Assembly (NCBI GenBank): GCA_937870805.1
Contig: CALMZT010000690.1
Span: 1 to 8,274, forward strand
Length of the DNA: 8,274 nucleotides
DNA from: an uncultured Chloroflexota bacterium
Lineage (GTDB): Bacteria > Chloroflexota > Anaerolineae > Aggregatilineales > Phototrophicaceae
Reading direction: 5' to 3'
The position numbers were made by a program, and so were the translations under genes. Shown one piece after another: positions 6,785 to 8,274 of this stretch (position 1 is the first letter of the stretch; every line of letters starts with the position of its first letter). A model generated the notes under the pieces. It was not told where the DNA came from and did not search any database. It saw only the letters and a program-made list of their open reading frames with translations.

Positions 6785-6790
6785 CTCTAT
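6785..6790. repeat. right copy of 6-bp target-site duplication (CTCTAT)
   Basis: Exact second copy of the CTCTAT at 6695-6700, directly adjoining the right terminal repeat of the 84-bp element. Confidence 0.7.
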
Positions 6791-6801
6791 GTAGCAATTG
6801 A

Positions 6802-6817
6802 ACACTTTCCGAAGTGT
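6802..6817. promoter_or_regulatory. small palindrome, possible operator
   Basis: ACACTT-TCCG-AAGTGT is a perfect 6-bp inverted repeat with a 4-nt spacer. It overlaps the candidate -10 box of the minus-strand promoter, a position that would suit a repressor site. A role as an RNA hairpin is equally possible. Confidence 0.3.
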
Positions 6818-6840
6818 AGCGCATTTCGATACGATGCAAA
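6813..6840 (-). promoter_or_regulatory. candidate promoter for the small-ORF/glycosyltransferase operon
   Basis: On the minus strand TTTGCA (6840-6835) and TACACT (6818-6813) are 16 nt apart and resemble sigma-70-type -35 and -10 boxes at 4/6 and about 4/6 matches. Before insertion of the 84-bp element this would have lain about 35 nt from the small ORF's ATG. The match is modest and could be chance. Confidence 0.3.
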
Positions 6841-6842
6841 CA

Positions 6843-6885
6843 AAAAGAAAGCAGCGACACCACTGAGGCATCCCCGCTTTCTTTT
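6843..6885 (-). terminator. minus-strand terminator-like hairpin
   Basis: Read on the minus strand, AAAAGAAAGC pairs perfectly with GCTTTCTTTT. The stem continues inward as G-U, G-C, a G-G mismatch, then GAUGCC with GGUGUC, closing on a 5-nt loop UCAGU: 18 pairs in 19 positions. A run TTTCTTTTTG follows. Three pairs are G-U wobbles that would be A-C mismatches in the other strand's RNA, so the structure belongs to minus-strand transcripts. It lies 249 nt after the SIMPL stop and before the candidate promoter of the next operon, so it is most likely the SIMPL terminator. An attenuator role for the downstream operon is less likely. Confidence 0.65.
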
Positions 6886-6922
6886 GATTTTACGTCACAG
6901 TGTTACCTGCGCGAATCTTACT

Positions 6923-7101
6923 ATCTCACCTTACGAAGTTTACTGCTCTAGTTCAAAACTTAGAGCGAACTGAGGGTTTGTAATCTTCTCAAGAGTTTGA
7001 AACTCAGCAGCGCCCAACCCGTTCACGGGTTTCCAAAGCCCATAGCTGGCAGTTTTGAACTGCCAGCGTCAACAACAGCAAGCGGTTGCGTAAGGTGAGT
7101 T
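6923..7101. repeat. nested-hairpin element with terminal inverted repeats (possible second MITE)
   Basis: Ends: CTCACCTTACG (6925-6935) and CGTAAGGTGAG (7089-7099) are perfect inverted repeats of 11 bp; extending to 6923 and 7101 gives 12 of 13. Inside are four hairpins in a row: 6945-6966 (GCTCTA with TAGAGC plus inner GTT/AAC), 6993-7005 (GAGTTT-G-AAACTC), 7016-7031 (AACCCG-TTCA-CGGGTT) and 7045-7067 (perfect 10-bp GCTGGCAGTT with AACTGCCAGC, loop TTG). AGTTCAAAACT (6950-6960) is also the exact reverse complement of 7051-7061. Flanking ACT at 6920-6922 and 7102-7104 could be a 3-bp target duplication, but this is weak. There is no coding capacity. The element sits between the SIMPL gene and its probable terminator. 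Confidence 0.5.
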
Positions 7102-7142
7102 ACTGACAACTGACCACTGTAAACTGATAACTGCTACTGACC
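7102..7142. repeat. degenerate heptamer repeat array (ACTGAYA-like)
   Basis: Six consecutive units: ACTGACA, ACTGACC, ACTGTAA, ACTGATA, ACTGCT (one base short) and ACTGACC. The last units overlap the stop and final codons of the SIMPL gene (minus strand CAG TAG). This may be a degraded simple-sequence array. Confidence 0.55.
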
Positions 7143-7913
7143 GATGCTAAAGGTGATTTGCACCTGCACGCTGACCATCATACGCCCGGTGTCAACGGGC
7201 ATCGCGCCACCACCGCCATACGCCATATCAGCAGCCGCATTCATCGGGAACGGAGGATAGCCGCCAGCATTCAGGGTTTCGCTGATGACGATAGGTTCAC
7301 CAACAGTTACGCCGAGCAAACCTGCCAACTGTTCAGCACGTTGACGAGCATTCGCCACTGCCTGTGTGCGCGCTTCCTGTTCCAGTCCTGCGGGATCGGC
7401 TATGCCAAAGGACAGGTTGTACAGGTTGTTCGCGCCTGCTTCAATCGCCGCGTTGATGACCTGTTCAATCATCGTCACATCACGCACCGTCACATTGATG
7501 GCGCTGCTGACGCGATAGGTGCGCCCGCTGATGCTGCCATCGGTGGGATTGTAGATGTCCTGCGGATAGATGCTGACGTTGGTGGTCTGCAAATCCTGTT
7601 CAGCAATCCCCAGTTCCAACAATGCCTGGCGAACAGCGTTCATGATGTCACTGGTTTGCGAGAAGGCTTCTCCTGCATTTTCAGAGGCGAAATCTGCCCC
7701 GACGCCGATGTAGGCAATGTCCGGCGCGCCGTAAGCTGTGCCTACGCCTGAAACAGTGATGACATTCGTGCCGCTTGAAACCACGACATTGGGCGCAGGA
7801 ACGAGTGTTGGCTCTTGCGCTGCCGAGGGAAAAGCAACCGTTCCAAAGGCAATGACGCCCAACAGCATCGTGAGTGCCAAGGTGCCGAGTACGAGGGTTT
7901 TAACGCTTTTCAT
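7134..7913 (-). CDS. exported SIMPL-domain (DUF541) protein
   Basis: A 259-residue protein starting at ATG 7913. It has a clear signal peptide: MKSVK, a hydrophobic run to about residue 27, then FPSAA before QEP, suggesting cleavage near residue 32. The rest is a SIMPL/DUF541 domain: ITVSGVGTAYGAPDIAYIGV (about 52-71), LGIAEQDLQTTNVSIYPQ (about 101-118), SGRTYRVSSAINVTVRD (about 129-145), GANNLYNLSFGI (about 160-171), EARTQAVANARQRAEQLAGL (about 180-199) and a closing beta strand. The family is periplasmic or surface-exposed, often linked to oxidative or envelope stress, with no agreed biochemical activity. AAGGAG lies 9 nt before the ATG; the in-frame TTG at 7931 overlaps that site and is rejected as start. 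It appears to be a single-gene transcript. Confidence 0.9.
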   Translation of the reverse strand: MKSVKTLVLGTLALTMLLGVIAFGTVAFPSAAQEPTLVPAPNVVVSSGTNVITVSGVGTAYGAPDIAYIGVGADFASENAGEAFSQTSDIMNAVRQALLELGIAEQDLQTTNVSIYPQDIYNPTDGSISGRTYRVSSAINVTVRDVTMIEQVINAAIEAGANNLYNLSFGIADPAGLEQEARTQAVANARQRAEQLAGLLGVTVGEPIVISETLNAGGYPPFPMNAAADMAYGGGGAMPVDTGRMMVSVQVQITFSIGQ

Positions 7914-8274
7914 AGAATTGAACTCCTTCAATGCTTGATTTGAATGTGTTACCTCTATGAAGACGCCCTGTACTTGTGAAAAGTTCCGTAAATAGTCTTG
8001 ATTCTGCGCAGATTACGAAACTGCAATCTACAAACGCTTCAGCTTATGTAAACGAGTTTTCGTCTAGCAATAAATTCAAGGCTTACTTTGTATGCAAATG
8101 TTAGTGTGTGACCAATTAGAAGGGCGTTGGCAGGCACGACATGAAACAAGAGGCTGAATGCGGGGTAGTCATCTCAATAAAATTAGAAAATCCTTACCAA
8201 TACCTTCGCCAAAAATGAAGGGATGTAGGGCTTTTGAGGTAGAGTAGTTGTCAACCAAAACAAACGACTCAGGT
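7914..8274. other. non-coding region upstream of the SIMPL gene
   Basis: I see no credible gene here. It holds the SIMPL ribosome-binding site (7923-7928) and a 10-bp palindrome TCTGCGCAGA (8003-8012) that might be an operator. A TTGACA on the minus strand (8254-8249) has no good -10 box 16-18 nt downstream. The longest forward ORF I noticed (from ATG 8092) has 21 codons and no ribosome-binding site. Confidence 0.5.
7923..7928 (-). promoter_or_regulatory. Shine-Dalgarno sequence for the SIMPL gene
   Basis: Minus-strand AAGGAG, a near-perfect match, ends 9 nt before ATG 7913. It decides that start over the in-frame TTG at 7931, which would place the site inside the gene. Confidence 0.8.

Noticed and set aside
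6689..7133. CRISPR array or tRNA in the palindrome-rich gap
   Set aside because: The repeats are inverted and differ from each other, with no regular spacers, and no cloverleaf or T-loop motif (GGTTCRA) was found.
7158..7751. 197-codon plus-strand open frame opposite the SIMPL gene
   Set aside because: The minus-strand protein has a signal peptide, a strong ribosome-binding site and clear SIMPL motifs; this frame shows no recognisable domain.
8092..8157. 21-codon plus-strand ORF beginning MQMLVCDQ
   Set aside because: No ribosome-binding site, very short, no neighbour suggesting a role.
8203..8221. CCTTC...GAAGG hairpin
   Set aside because: Only 5 bp with a 9-nt loop and no T-run; expected by chance.
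8249..8254. Minus-strand TTGACA as a -35 box for the SIMPL gene
   Set aside because: No acceptable -10 box 16-18 nt downstream, and it is more than 330 nt from the start codon.

Overview
The window looks like ordinary chromosome from a Chloroflexota (Anaerolineae-like) bacterium. The main clue is the long membrane-anchored FHA protein with Ig-like modules, an SH3b domain and a Thr/Pro-rich 'TPTPT...' tail, a style common in that phylum. The secreted SIMPL protein and the multi-pass GT-C-type glycosyltransferase fit, but none is diagnostic, so the assignment is an inference.

Positions 1-2592 (+ strand) hold the end of an ABC importer operon for a metal-chelate or corrinoid substrate: the C-terminal part of the substrate-binding protein, a BtuC/FecCD-type permease and a FecE/HmuV-type ATPase. 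Permease and ATPase overlap by ATGA. A 12-bp bulged hairpin followed by TTTT lies between the binding-protein and permease genes and probably sets their expression ratio. The ATPase has Thr where the Q-loop Gln is expected and an extra C-terminal domain of about 85 residues. From memory, both resemble a Bacteroidetes-type branch of the family. A gene for the FHA/Ig/SH3b membrane protein follows at 2649-4862.

From 4859 the genes are on the minus strand. A 558-aa glycosyltransferase gene converges on the FHA gene and their stop codons share TTAA. It starts at TTG. Seven bases upstream of that start ends a 48-codon ORF (6542-6688) with its own ATG and Shine-Dalgarno sequence, so the two probably form a coupled operon. 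Further right is a SIMPL (DUF541) exported protein gene (7134-7913, minus).

The most interesting part is the non-coding stretch 6689-7133. It holds an 84-bp MITE-like element (6701-6784) with 18-bp terminal inverted repeats (16/18 matching) and perfect 6-bp direct repeats CTCTAT on both sides, inserted between the probable promoter and the ribosome-binding site of the small-ORF/glycosyltransferase operon. It also holds a minus-strand-specific terminator-like hairpin (6843-6885), a second element of about 179 bp made of nested hairpins with its own terminal inverted repeats (about 6923-7101), and a degenerate ACTGAYA heptamer array (7102-7142) running into the end of the SIMPL gene. Removing the two elements in thought leaves a compact layout: SIMPL gene, terminator, promoter, small ORF, glycosyltransferase. 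The last 361 bases (7914-8274) hold the SIMPL ribosome-binding site and no gene I can support.
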